From NCBI RefSeq assembly GCF_014647315.1, contig NZ_BMOY01000003.1, forward strand, positions 1 to 64,000: 64,000 bases of DNA, written 5' to 3'. The notes beneath the pieces are model-generated. The model did no database searches. It had not been told where the DNA came from and saw nothing but the letters and a program-made list of their open reading frames with translations. This document shows, piece after piece, positions 32,630-41,422 of the stretch. The number at the start of each line of letters is the position of its first letter. Position 1 is the stretch's first letter. A program made the position numbers and the translations under genes. Source of the DNA: Paenalicyclobacillus cellulosilyticus. GTDB lineage: Bacteria; Bacillota; Bacilli; Alicyclobacillales; Alicyclobacillaceae.

Positions 32630-33865
32630 ATGCACACTGGTGCTGTGACTATGGCGCAAGCGTTGCTCACCACCCTGCTCATCATTTTCGTCGCGGGTAC
32701 GCTCGGGGGGAAACTGGCAGCGCGTCTGCACATTCCGGATGTCGTGGTGTACGTCGTCATGGGGATGCTCATCGGCCCGCCCGGCTTCGGCATCATCGAT
32801 ATCGATCCGCGGTCGGCTTTGTATCAGGTCATTCTCTTGGCAGGGGCATCCTTCATTCTGTTCCACGGCGGCATGGTCACCCACCTCGCCACGCTCCGCC
32901 GCGTATGGTTGAGCATCAGCCTCCTGTCCACCGTCGGCGTCGTGGTGACCGCCTTCGTGGTGGCTCTGGCAGCCAGCCTCATCTTCCACGTGCCGTGGTT
33001 GACGGGGCTGTTGCTCGGCGCCATCGTAGCATCGACGGATCCGGCGGCGCTCGTACCCATCTTTCAGAAGGTGCCCGTTCGTTCCCGCATTGCTCACACG
33101 GTGGTCTCCGAGTCGGCGTTCACCGACGCCACAGGGGCCATTCTGACCACCGTCGTGCTCGGCGTTACGGCAGCAGGCGGCATCCATCCTGCCGCGATAG
33201 GATGGCGGTTTGTGCAGCTGGCGTTGGGCGGCATCCTTATCGGCGGCGTCATCGGCTGGGTGACGGCGTTTCTCATTTCGGAAAACGATCGCGGCCTCCT
33301 GCGCGAGTTCACGCCGATGGCGGTTGTTCTCAGCGTGCTCGGCAGCTACCTGGTGGCAGAGTGGCTGCACACGAGCGGCTTCATGAGCGTGTTTACCGCC
33401 GGGCTCATCGTGGGCAACGCCCGCTCGTTCCGGCTCACCATTTTGGAAAAAGAGGAGCATGCGGCGCACGCGTTCATCGATGCGGTGGGGCTGAAGTTCC
33501 GCATGCTCATCTTCGTGTTGCTCGGCAGCCAGGTGGATGTTTCGGCGCTCACGGTGTATGGATGGCGGGCGGTGCTGGTGGCTGCGGTGTTCATGTTCGT
33601 CGCGCGGCCGCTCACCGTCCTGTGTTCCCTGCTGCCGGATCGAGCGGCCAAGTGGCGTCGCAATGAAATCCTCTTTTTCTTCTGGACGCGGGAAACCGGG
33701 GTCATTGCGGCGGCCTTGGCAGGCATGGTCTCCGGCTCGGGTGCGGCGTACGGCAAGCTCATCTCTGCCGTGGTGTTTGTCATCATCCTGGCGACGCTCC
33801 TTGTGCAGGCGAGCACGACACCACGGGTCGCCAGGCGGCTCGGCCTGCTTGAACCACGGACGTGA
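32630..33865 (+). CDS. CPA1/NhaP-type cation/proton antiporter
   Basis: A 411-residue membrane protein with about 12 helices. Hallmarks of the CPA family are VVVYVVMGMLIGPPGFG, ILFHGGMVTHLATLRRV, the antiporter core GAIVASTDPAALVPIF (TDP with the conserved Asp), ESAFTDATGAILTTVV and FFWTRETGVIAAALAGM. ATG 32630 follows GGAAAGGGG and lies past the terminator; an ATG 57 bp upstream would run through the hairpin. No regulatory RCK domain is attached. Likely exchanges Na+ or K+ for H+. Confidence 0.88.
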   Translation: MHTGAVTMAQALLTTLLIIFVAGTLGGKLAARLHIPDVVVYVVMGMLIGPPGFGIIDIDPRSALYQVILLAGASFILFHGGMVTHLATLRRVWLSISLLSTVGVVVTAFVVALAASLIFHVPWLTGLLLGAIVASTDPAALVPIFQKVPVRSRIAHTVVSESAFTDATGAILTTVVLGVTAAGGIHPAAIGWRFVQLALGGILIGGVIGWVTAFLISENDRGLLREFTPMAVVLSVLGSYLVAEWLHTSGFMSVFTAGLIVGNARSFRLTILEKEEHAAHAFIDAVGLKFRMLIFVLLGSQVDVSALTVYGWRAVLVAAVFMFVARPLTVLCSLLPDRAAKWRRNEILFFFWTRETGVIAAALAGMVSGSGAAYGKLISAVVFVIILATLLVQASTTPRVARRLGLLEPRT

Positions 33866-33884
33866 TGCGGGGATGGATGTACGA

Positions 33885-34319
33885 TCACGACTCCTCTGTG
33901 CGCAGTTCCTCATGCAAAAATTGTCGGATCCGGGCGCCGATGGCGTCACGCACTTCGCGGAACTTGGCCAGGATTTCTTCCTCGCTGCCGGTGGCCTTGG
34001 CGGGATCGGGAAATCCCCAGTGCAATCGCTGCACGTTGGGCGGCGTCACCGGGCAACGGTCGTTGGCGTCGCCGCAGAGCGTGATGACATAGTCCACCTG
34101 CTGAAGCAAATGGGGGTCGATGACCTTGGATTGGTGATGCGAGATGTCGATGCCCACCTCGGCCATCACCTGCACGGCGCGGGGATTGAGGCCATGGGCC
34201 TCGACGCCGGCGCTGTGGACCTCGATGCGGTCACCGCCGAGGTGGCGCGCCCAGCCTTCCGCCATCTGGCTGCGGCAGGAATTGCCTGTGCAAAGGAAGT
34301 AGATGCGCTTTTTGGCCAT
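33885..34319 (-). CDS. arsC: thioredoxin-coupled arsenate reductase
   Basis: A 144-residue enzyme of the low-molecular-weight phosphatase fold. The P-loop CTGNSCRS (CX5R, first Cys about residue 9) and the resolving cysteines in [16 protein letters not shown] (about 82 and 89) are those of the Trx-type ArsC. It reduces As(V) to As(III) for export by ArsB. ATG 34319 follows AGGAGGA. It is the last gene of arsR-arsB-arsC and converges on the antiporter gene. Confidence 0.95.
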   Translation of the reverse strand: MAKKRIYFLCTGNSCRSQMAEGWARHLGGDRIEVHSAGVEAHGLNPRAVQVMAEVGIDISHHQSKVIDPHLLQQVDYVITLCGDANDRCPVTPPNVQRLHWGFPDPAKATGSEEEILAKFREVRDAIGARIRQFLHEELRTEES

Positions 34320-34406
34320 GCGTTCGTCCTCCTTTGGCATCATCCTATGAGTGCTTGGTTTGCACGCTGCGTCTCCGCAAGTGCGGATTGGCTTATGTGG
34401 CTGCGT

Positions 34407-35747
34407 TTAGGTGATGATTCGCAGCCACACGTATAACCCTGTCAGGGTGGCGAAGAGGACCGGAACGGTCAGCACGATGCCCGTGCGAAAGTATCGGCCC
34501 CACGAGATGGTGATCCCCTTTTTGCTAAGGACGTGCAGCCACAACAGGGTGGCGAGGGAACCAATCGGGGTGATTTTCGGGCCGAGATCGCAGCCAATCA
34601 CGTTGGCATAGACGAGCGCCTTCTGCATGGTGCCGACGGTCTGGGTGGCGTGAATGGCCAAAGCATCAATCATCACCGTGGGCATGTTGTTCATCACGCT
34701 GGAGAGAAATGCCGCAAGAAAGCCGGTCGCGAGCGTCGCCGCGTACATCCCGCCGTGGGTTGTGTCGGCGATAACGCGGCCAAGCAGATCGGTCAATCCT
34801 GCGTTACGCAGACCGTACACCACGACATACATGCCAATGGAGAAGACCACGATGGCCCACGGTGCACCGCGGATGACACGCCAAGGGTGAATCACGCCGG
34901 TCTTCGCGCCGGATACAAGGAAGATGACCGCAATGGCCGCGGCGACAAAGGAAACCGGGATTCTGAATGCTTCCGTCAGAATATATCCCGCCATCAAGGC
35001 GGCAAGAATGAACCAGGAAAGCCGGAACATCCCGTGATGCCGAATGGCTCGCGACGCATCGGGCAGGACCTCAGGGCGATACGTCTCCGGGATGTCACGC
35101 CGAAAGAAGAGATACAGCACCAACATACTCGCGGCGAGCGAGAACAGGTTGGGAACCACCATGTAGGCCATGTAGCTCAAAAATCCGATGTGAAAATAAT
35201 CGGCCGACACGATGTTCACCAGGTTGCTGATGACGAGCGGCAGGGATGTGGTGTCGGCGATAAAGCCGCTCGCCATGATGAAGGGCAACATCCGGCGGGC
35301 ATCAAGCCGAAGAAGATTCATTTTTTCAAGGACAATCGGCGTCAGGATGAGGGCGGCGCCGTCGTTGGCAAAGAAGGCGGCGACCATTGCGCCAAGAAAC
35401 GTCACAAACAGAAAAACTTTACGACCATCTCCGTGTGCGGCACGGGCCATCTGCAAGGCAGCCCACTCAAAGAAGCCCACCTCATCCAAGATGGTGGAGA
35501 TGATGAGAATGGCGACGAACGCAAACGTGGCGTCCCAGACAATTCGTGTCACATCCCACATGTCTTGCAGCGTAACGACGCGGAGAACCAGCGCCAACAA
35601 CGCTCCGAGCAAGGCACTCCAACCTATGGACAACCCTTTGGGTTGCCAGATGACAAAGACAAGGGTAACGGCAAACAGTGCCATGGCGAGATACGTCATG
35701 CGCTGCTGTCTCTCCTCTGCCGGCCAGACATAAGACTCAGTGGTCAT
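34407..35747 (-). CDS. arsB: arsenite efflux pump ArsB (ArsB/NhaD superfamily)
   Basis: A 446-residue membrane protein with about 12 helices. It shows FANDGAALILTPIVLEKM, FIADTTSLPLVISNLVNIVSADY and VMNNMPTVMIDALAIHA, characteristic of ArsB. It extrudes As(III) or Sb(III). ATG 35747 (MTTESYVW) is preferred; a GTG 18 bp upstream lies inside a strong hairpin. A recognisable Shine-Dalgarno site is missing because the hairpin arm abuts the ATG. Middle gene of the ars operon. Confidence 0.93.
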   Translation of the reverse strand: MTTESYVWPAEERQQRMTYLAMALFAVTLVFVIWQPKGLSIGWSALLGALLALVLRVVTLQDMWDVTRIVWDATFAFVAILIISTILDEVGFFEWAALQMARAAHGDGRKVFLFVTFLGAMVAAFFANDGAALILTPIVLEKMNLLRLDARRMLPFIMASGFIADTTSLPLVISNLVNIVSADYFHIGFLSYMAYMVVPNLFSLAASMLVLYLFFRRDIPETYRPEVLPDASRAIRHHGMFRLSWFILAALMAGYILTEAFRIPVSFVAAAIAVIFLVSGAKTGVIHPWRVIRGAPWAIVVFSIGMYVVVYGLRNAGLTDLLGRVIADTTHGGMYAATLATGFLAAFLSSVMNNMPTVMIDALAIHATQTVGTMQKALVYANVIGCDLGPKITPIGSLATLLWLHVLSKKGITISWGRYFRTGIVLTVPVLFATLTGLYVWLRIIT

Positions 35748-35748
35748 G

Positions 35749-35803
35749 CCCCATATCGCGAGCACATCCGAATACGCAATGCTGGATGGCTCGCGATATG
35801 GGG
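35749..35803. promoter_or_regulatory. long hairpin between arsR and arsB
   Basis: CCCCATATCGCGAGC (35749-35763) and its exact complement (35789-35803) form a 15-bp stem; the loop has a further CATCC/GGATG pairing. The lower arm ends one base before the arsB ATG. No T-run follows. It may limit arsB translation or protect the RNA. Confidence 0.6.
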
Positions 35804-35822
35804 CAGTACCGCAGTGGTTTGT

Positions 35823-36185
35823 TTAACAACACGATGAACCGTTCGACTCCGCGTCGTTTTTCGGATACAACTCGGCACGCAATGTGGTGAGCAGTGCGTC
35901 AATGGCTTGTGGATTGGGAAAATAACACGTCCAGGGCCCGCGTGGCTCTTTGTGGACCAGGCCCGCCTTTTCCAATACTTTCAAGTGATGCGATACGGTG
36001 GGTTGGGCGAGGCCGGTGACTGCGACCACATCGGCGACACAACAACCGTTCTCAAACGCCGCAATCCGGTCGCAGCAAGTGGCGATGGCCCCCTTTGCCA
36101 TCCATTGCAAGATGGTGAAGCGGGTTTTGTCGGCCAAGGCGTGCAGCATGGCAAGCACCATGTCGGATTCCATATCCATCACCAT
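35823..36185 (-). CDS. arsR: ArsR-type arsenic-responsive repressor
   Basis: A 120-residue winged-helix repressor. It has LADKTRFTILQWM, a cysteine-rich segment ATCCDRIAAFENGCCVADVV before the recognition helix AQPTVSHHLKVLEKAGLV, and a C-terminal SSCC. The clustered cysteines are a likely As(III) site, placed differently from the CXC motif of plasmid R773 ArsR. The exact start (36185, 36179 or 36173) is uncertain because no clear ribosome site is visible. First gene of arsR-arsB-arsC. Confidence 0.9.
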   Translation of the reverse strand: MVMDMESDMVLAMLHALADKTRFTILQWMAKGAIATCCDRIAAFENGCCVADVVAVTGLAQPTVSHHLKVLEKAGLVHKEPRGPWTCYFPNPQAIDALLTTLRAELYPKNDAESNGSSCC

Positions 36186-36510
36186 CGATATCGAAGTTCA
36201 TGAATATCATACGAACGCGTGGCTGTGGTGTCAATCTTCCCGTGGCGTGAGCAGGCGTGTTCACTCGCTTTTCCGCGTTTGTGCTCGGTACTGTTCGCCC
36301 CACTTGGACATGGCTTCCAATACGTCGCTTGATTGCCCATGCGCGCTCCCTCGCCGTGACTTTCTTTTTGGATACTTGCTCACACGATGGTATGTACTTG
36401 CCGTGGGACAGCATATCACCGATAATCGACCTGTCACAACCCAGTGCATCGGTTTCGGTCACATTGCGCACCAAAGTTTCATCTTTCACCAGAGAGGAAG
36501 GCGAACGTGC
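36186..36510. other. intergenic region with the ars promoter
   Basis: A 325-bp gap between divergent arsR and the nitrilase gene. Just upstream of arsR are the short palindromes CGATATCG and TTCATGAA, candidate ArsR half sites. The remainder shows no credible gene; the nitrilase ribosome site AGAGGAAGG is at its right end. Confidence 0.45.
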
Positions 36511-37368
36511 ATGGCCCTGCGGGTCACCGCGGTGCAATACCATCTGCACACGATTCGACGTTTTGATGACTTCGCGGCGCAGGTGACGCACTACGTCAAG
36601 GCGGCCGCCGAGTTTGCCGCCAAGGTCGTGGTCTTTCCGGAGTTTTTCACCACGCAGCTGATGTCCATCGGCGATGGATCCGGCCAAGCGCTGGCCATCG
36701 ATCAACTGCCCTCCTTCACGCCGGCGTACCTCGACCTGTTTCGCACGCTGGCGAAAGAACAGCGCATGTACATCCTCGGCGGGACGCATGTCGTGGAGCG
36801 CGCCGGCAAGTTGTACAACGTGGCGCACCTGTTCGATCCGGACGGGGGTGTACACGAACAGCCGAAGCTCCACCTTACGCCCACGGAGGTGGGGGATTGG
36901 TGCCTGACGCCCGGCGATGACCTCCGGGTATTGGAGACGGACTTCGGCCGGATCGCCATCCTGGTCTGCTATGACATCGAGTTTCCGGAGTTGGCCCGGA
37001 TGGCGCGGGCGCGCGGGGCGGATGTGTTGTTCTGTCCGTCTTGTACGGATGACAAGCACGGCTTTTACCGCGTGCGTTACTGCAGCCACGCCCGCGCCGT
37101 GGAAGACCAGGTCTACGTGGTGGTCACCGGGACGGTGGGCGCCCTGCCGACGGTGGATTGGATGCGCTCCAACATCGGCCAAGCCGCGGTCATCACCCCG
37201 AACGACGTGCCGTTTCCGCCGGCGGGCATCCTGGCCGAGGGCGAGATGAACCAGGACATGATCGTCACCGCCGACCTGGACCTGGATCTGCTCCGCCGCG
37301 CCCGCGCGCAGGGCGCCGTCCGCACCTGGCAGGACCGGCGCACCGATCTTTATCCGGACCTATGTTGA
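36511..37368 (+). CDS. carbon-nitrogen hydrolase (nitrilase superfamily)
   Basis: A 285-residue amidohydrolase. The Glu-Lys-Cys triad is visible: VVVFPEFFTTQ (Glu about 47), EQPKLHLTPTE (Lys about 116) and ILVCYDIEFPELARM (Cys about 154). The substrate is unknown. The GNAT acetyltransferase gene begins 28 bp downstream; in other bacilli the same two domains occur as one bifunctional protein, so the products probably act together. ATG 36511 was chosen for its AGAGGAAGG site. Confidence 0.9.
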   Translation: MALRVTAVQYHLHTIRRFDDFAAQVTHYVKAAAEFAAKVVVFPEFFTTQLMSIGDGSGQALAIDQLPSFTPAYLDLFRTLAKEQRMYILGGTHVVERAGKLYNVAHLFDPDGGVHEQPKLHLTPTEVGDWCLTPGDDLRVLETDFGRIAILVCYDIEFPELARMARARGADVLFCPSCTDDKHGFYRVRYCSHARAVEDQVYVVVTGTVGALPTVDWMRSNIGQAAVITPNDVPFPPAGILAEGEMNQDMIVTADLDLDLLRRARAQGAVRTWQDRRTDLYPDLC

Positions 37369-37396
37369 CAGCCCGGATTCGGGAGGGGGCTTCGCC

Positions 37397-38062
37397 GTGT
37401 ACCAGCAGCAACTGTACGTCTTCGACGGGGACAAGCCGCGGCCTGCCTGCATTCGCAACTACACGGAGGCGGATTTCGCCGGCCTCATCGCCATCCAGCG
37501 CGAGTGCTTCCCGCCCCCGTTCCCGTCGGAGTTGTGGTGGAATGAGGACCAACTCCGCCACCATGTGACCCTGTTCCCGGAGGGGGCGCTGTGCGTGGAG
37601 GTGGACGGAGCGCTCGCCGGATCGATGACCACCCTCATGGTTCACTTCGATCCGAACCACCCGCACCACACCTGGGCCGAGATGACGGACGGCGGCTACA
37701 TCCGCACCCACCGCCCGGACGGAGATACGCTATACGTGGTGGACATCAGCGTGCGCCCGCGCTACCGGCGATTGGGGCTGGGGAAATGGGTGATGCACGC
37801 GATGTACCACCTGGTGGTGCACAAGCGCCTCAAGCGCCTCGTCGGCGGCGGCCGCATGCCCGGCTACCACAAAGTGGCGCACCGAATGTCGCCCGAGGCG
37901 TACGCCGAGGCGGTGGTGCGCGGCGAGCTGCACGACCCTGTCATCACGTTTTTGTTGCGCTGCGGCCGCACGCCGCTTGCGGTTGTGCCCAATTACCTCG
38001 AGGACGAGGAGTCGGGCAACCACGCCCTGCTGATGGAGTGGCGCAATCCGTTTTTGCCGTGA
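37397..38062 (+). CDS. GNAT family N-acetyltransferase paired with the nitrilase
   Basis: A 221-residue acetyltransferase. After an N-terminal extension, IRNYTEADFAGLIAIQRECF opens the GNAT fold; the acetyl-CoA loop is VVDISVRPRYRRLGLGKWVMHAMY (R-x-x-G-x-G/A type), followed by GGGRMPGYHKVAHRM. Many Bacillus proteins carry this domain fused to the nitrilase-like domain encoded just upstream. The start is GTG 37397 with GGGAGGGGG upstream. The acetyl acceptor is unknown. Confidence 0.88.
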   Translation: MYQQQLYVFDGDKPRPACIRNYTEADFAGLIAIQRECFPPPFPSELWWNEDQLRHHVTLFPEGALCVEVDGALAGSMTTLMVHFDPNHPHHTWAEMTDGGYIRTHRPDGDTLYVVDISVRPRYRRLGLGKWVMHAMYHLVVHKRLKRLVGGGRMPGYHKVAHRMSPEAYAEAVVRGELHDPVITFLLRCGRTPLAVVPNYLEDEESGNHALLMEWRNPFLP

Positions 38063-38116
38063 GGAATGCCACGTGCACACCGAGACTTCAATCACCACGG
38101 AGAGGATGGACGAGCG

Positions 38117-38787
38117 ATGGAGCTGCACCGCATCACCCGCATCGACGATCCCTGGTTTGCGGATTTGCACGCCCTGATGCGCCGGGTGTTTCCGCCCGAG
38201 GAGGTCCTTGCCTACGATGCGTGGGCAAAACCGCTCGCTGACCCCAACCTGCGCGTCATGGTCGCCGTCGCGCAAGGGGAGGTGGTCGGTGCCACCGAAT
38301 ACCGCTATTGGCCCGATCTCGAGATCGGCATGATTGACTTCACCATCATCGCGGCCCCGGGATGTCGGTGGGACGGGTGCTGTGGCAGAGCCGGCTGGCG
38401 GACGTGGAGCGGTGGGCCGCCGGAGAGCGCAGGCGCCTGCGCGGAATGTTCGCCGAAGTGTACGATCCGTTCCGTATCCACCACCACGACTTCGGCGGCC
38501 TCTCGGTGATGCACCCGGTGGTGCGCCGCGAGGTGTTGTCGCATCTTGGGTTTCGCCGGCTCGATTTCCCCTACGTCCACCCATCGTGGCGCAACGACGG
38601 CGAGGCGGTATACGGCCTCGACCTTTGCTTCTGGCCGGCGGATGACGGACAGGCGGAGCTCGACGCATCGCTCATCGTGACGTTTCTCGAACGGTACTAC
38701 GCCGTCCTGCCGAACAAGCCGCAAGCCTGGTTCGATATGATGGATGCGTTGCGCCGCCGCCGGACCGTGGCGCTGACGGGGATGTGA
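38117..38787 (+). pseudogene. GNAT-like acetyltransferase with a frameshift
   Basis: The first part (ELHRITRIDDPWFADLHALM ... IGMIDFTIIAAPG) reads in one frame to about 38358; the rest (SVGRVLWQSRLADVERW ... FRRLDFPYVHPSW) continues in the frame one base earlier. Both halves together make a protein of about 220 residues with the expected GNAT order of a core loop followed by a long C-terminal domain. A single missing base near 38355-38365 would explain this. It follows the nitrilase/GNAT pair by about 55 bp. Either a recent pseudogene or a sequence error. Confidence 0.75.
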
Positions 38788-38790
38788 GCG

Positions 38791-39516
38791 GTGCGGCGAA
38801 GGCGCGTCATCCCTGCAGAGAGCTGGCCGTCCGATGTGGGTGGTCTTTTTTCACTGCGGCCGAGTGTCCAGGCCAGCGACGGATCGCACACCTTTGCCGT
38901 GCGCGAACTCGACCTCGAATCGGACGAGACCATCCTGCAGGCGGTGATGACGTTCCCCGATACGACGGGGAAGGTACCGGGGGATGGGTTCAATCCCGAT
39001 GGCTACACGAGCGTCCTGTTGACGGATGACCGTGGTCGCCAAGTTTCAGGCGGGCGGATTGTCGGGTGGACGCCAGCGGGCACAGAGAATGCGTTTCTTG
39101 CCACCATCGAGGCGGGCAAGTTACCCTCTGACGCGTCCACACTGTTTATCACGCCGCTGCGTGAGGTACAGGTTGCCCCCATCGCGCTGCCGCGTGACCG
39201 CCCGGTGACCGTCGAAACGTCAATCGGTCCGGTGACCATATCCCCGCCGCAGTTTGACGCGGACAAAACGGTGGTTTCGGTGACAGGCGATTTTGCCACG
39301 TACCGCGGGCAGGCGATGCAGACGTTCTCGCTGTGGTGGCGGACGGGGAATGGGATGGACGCGTGCCCGGCGCCGCAGGTGGTGCCTGCCGCGGGCAATC
39401 CCGGCCGGCTGTCGTTGGTGTTGCCACATCTCGACCCAAGCCGGACGTATGAACTGGGGATCACTCGGTTTGTGCCGGCCGGGGACTTGGAGGTAAAGGT
39501 AAAGGTGGGGCAATAG
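38791..39516 (+). CDS. hypothetical beta-rich protein
   Basis: A 241-residue protein, GTG start at 38791, 3 bp after the frameshifted GNAT gene. The sequence is mostly predicted strands: TFAVRELDLESDETILQAVM, YTSVLLTDDRGRQVSGGRIVGW, AFLATIEAGKLPSDASTLFI and RTYELGITRFVPAGDLEVKV. The pattern loosely recalls the immunoglobulin-like C-terminal domains of DUF4179/DUF5643 proteins, but there is no membrane anchor, so it may be the remnant of a larger gene. Function unknown. Confidence 0.6.
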   Translation: MRRRRVIPAESWPSDVGGLFSLRPSVQASDGSHTFAVRELDLESDETILQAVMTFPDTTGKVPGDGFNPDGYTSVLLTDDRGRQVSGGRIVGWTPAGTENAFLATIEAGKLPSDASTLFITPLREVQVAPIALPRDRPVTVETSIGPVTISPPQFDADKTVVSVTGDFATYRGQAMQTFSLWWRTGNGMDACPAPQVVPAAGNPGRLSLVLPHLDPSRTYELGITRFVPAGDLEVKVKVGQ

Positions 39517-39626
39517 GGGAGCGCGATAGGAGCTGTGGAAAGTTGTCGATCGACGTGGATGTGGAACCAGGATGACGCAAGAGGGTGTGCGTGCGCCAGA
39601 CAGTGCGTGTCCCTGAACTTCGGCAT

Positions 39627-39647
39627 GCCCGCGGCTTCGCCGCGGGC
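39627..39647. terminator. 9-bp GC hairpin
   Basis: GCCCGCGGC and GCCGCGGGC flank a TTC loop in the gap between the 38791 gene and the convergent hepT. The T-run is missing; a factor-assisted end is possible. Confidence 0.4.
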
Positions 39648-39739
39648 TGCTTGGTGCCATCACGCATGGCAACCTGTCTGTCTTGAACCGGACGGTCTGT
39701 ACTCCTCGCTTTGCCATGGACGGGCGAGGCAGCGTCGAT

Positions 39740-40165
39740 TCAAGACGGTGCGCCTTCCTCCGCACGGAGCACCTGGTCGCAATAAGTTTGGAAGTCCGTC
39801 AAGTGCTTTTCGATGATCGTTTGCACAACGTCGATATCAATGGACTGGTAATCGTGGATGGCGATGTTGCGAAATCCGACCATCGCCTTCATGCGACGGC
39901 AGGTCGTCTCGTCGATGATCCCTGCCTGCTCGAGCATTTCAAAAGCTTCTCGACTGGTCTGTGGGAAGCCTAGCTTACGAACCGCGACGACGTGCATGGC
40001 AAGGTCAATCGCTGCCTCGCACGCCCGTTGGAGATTTAAAATGATGGCGTCCTGCTTCGTGATGTTTTCAAGGTTGGTCGGGGTTCCGCCGTATTCCTCC
40101 CATATGCGCTGGCAGCACCGGCGAATCGTTTGCAACTTGTTGTGAATGACATTATCGATCGTCAA
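39740..40165 (-). CDS. HepT-like ribonuclease toxin (DUF86)
   Basis: A 141-residue helical protein with the HEPN active motif RNIAIHDY (R-X4-H-X-Y) near residue 107, as in HepT toxins. The TTG start at 40165 overlaps the stop of the MntA-like gene (TTGA); a GAGGG site lies upstream. In characterised modules the MntA nucleotidyltransferase adds AMP to the tyrosine of the toxin motif and so silences it. Here both the tyrosine and the MntA catalytic site are intact, so the module looks functional. Confidence 0.9.
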   Translation of the reverse strand: MTIDNVIHNKLQTIRRCCQRIWEEYGGTPTNLENITKQDAIILNLQRACEAAIDLAMHVVAVRKLGFPQTSREAFEMLEQAGIIDETTCRRMKAMVGFRNIAIHDYQSIDIDVVQTIIEKHLTDFQTYCDQVLRAEEGAPS

Positions 40166-40575
40166 AACACCGACCCTCGCTTTCGAATGGCTTCCAGAAT
40201 ACATTGCCGCTCCTCATTGAGCAATGCGTATGCTTTCAACGCACGCATCTCGAATGCTGCCCGCAGGTTGGGGTCCCGTTCGTACAGACGGATGCCCTTG
40301 GCGACGACCTCCGCTTGCATCACGGTGGTGGCATCCTGCAAATTCACCAAATCCACATCGCGTTGGAGGATGTCGGCCATCTCCTGGGCAATCCAGAACG
40401 ATGTGGTGCGCAGGACGGGCGTTTCCGGTAAGAATGCGATGTCCACGTCGCTGTCTTGCCGCAAGCGGTTCGCCGCGGCAGATCCAAAGAGGTAAATCAC
40501 GACAGGGTCCACCGCTCGCACCAGATGCGATACCGCTTCCGGCAACCGTTCTGGCAGAGGCGTCTGCTCGTTCAC
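40162..40575 (-). CDS. MntA-like minimal nucleotidyltransferase antitoxin
   Basis: A 137-residue protein with the nucleotidyltransferase signature GSAAANRLRQDSDVDI (GS-X10-D-X-D) near residues 31-46 and the later RDVDLVNLQDA, giving the third acidic residue. The GTG start at 40575 follows AGAGGGAA. It is longer than the smallest MntA proteins by a C-terminal extension (FEMRALKAYALLNEERQCILEAI). Upstream of and overlapping the HepT gene, as in the standard antitoxin-first order of MntA/HepT. Confidence 0.9.
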   Translation of the reverse strand: MNEQTPLPERLPEAVSHLVRAVDPVVIYLFGSAAANRLRQDSDVDIAFLPETPVLRTTSFWIAQEMADILQRDVDLVNLQDATTVMQAEVVAKGIRLYERDPNLRAAFEMRALKAYALLNEERQCILEAIRKRGSVF

Positions 40576-40832
40576 AAAATTCCCTCTTTTCGCGAAGAAT
40601 CTTCGATGGAAGACGATATGCGTGAAGACGATTTGCAACGTCCTGTATGCAACGTGTCTGCAGGGACAAGGCACGCGACGCATCCACAGGTATCTTACAG
40701 CAAAACCCATACGTCCGCACGCATGTCTGTTCCCGTGTGCCCATGAAAGGATTTCGCCATTCCGTCTGCCAGTGTGGTAGCCTAAACGATAGATACGAAA
40801 CAAGCATCTTTACGCATGCGGAGGGATGGCCG

Positions 40833-41258
40833 GTGTGGCGGGATGCCGGGCATGTCGTGGACAAGCTGGGTTCGTGGTTTGCGCGTGCATGGGACGATGT
40901 CGGAAAAAACCGTTCGTATGTGCTGCGCGAGTTTGGCGCGAAGATGAAGCGGATCATGGCCAAGGTTCCGTTTGCGGAGGACGCGGTGGCCTTGTATTAC
41001 TGCGCCTTCGACAGGCGCACACCCGTCCGGGCCAAGGCGGTTGCCCTGGCCGCGCTCGCGTACGTCATCTTGCCGGATGATTTCGTGCCCGACTTTTTGC
41101 CGGCGTTGGGTTTTACCGACGATGCGGCGGCCATCGCCATGGCGGTGCGCAGTCTGGCCGAACATGTGCGGCAGGAACATCGCGACAAGGCGCGGCGGTG
41201 GTTGCAAGGCGGGGGCAAGGGTGATCTCATCGATGTGGAATATGAAATCATAGAGTAG
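40833..41258 (+). CDS. YkvA-like DUF1232 membrane protein
   Basis: A 141-residue protein with the DUF1232 core: ALYYCAFDRRTPVRAKAVALAALAYVILPDDFVPDFLPALGFTDD, including the PDDxxPD-like turn, and a following helix AAAIAMAVRSLAEHV. One or two membrane-embedded helices are likely. The GTG start at 40833 was selected for the GGAGGG site 7 bp upstream; the longer frame back to 40647 lacks one. Role unknown. Divergent from the toxin-antitoxin genes. Confidence 0.82.
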   Translation: MWRDAGHVVDKLGSWFARAWDDVGKNRSYVLREFGAKMKRIMAKVPFAEDAVALYYCAFDRRTPVRAKAVALAALAYVILPDDFVPDFLPALGFTDDAAAIAMAVRSLAEHVRQEHRDKARRWLQGGGKGDLIDVEYEIIE

Positions 41259-41422
41259 GTGGACGCATTGGGCCAGCCGTCGCCGTGTTCCGGAACCGGG
41301 GCCAAGCGCGTGGAACCTGTGGACGCAGCGGCCGTGGCAAGGATTTTCAACATCTTTTCAGCTTCGTCGGATAAGATGCTGTGGTATCATATAGCGGCTG
41401 AAGAATTCTGGCCGACGAGGCG

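Noticed and set aside
36052-37182. Antisense frame across arsR upstream region and the nitrilase gene
   Set aside because: No domain signature; the plus-strand nitrilase with its catalytic triad explains the region.
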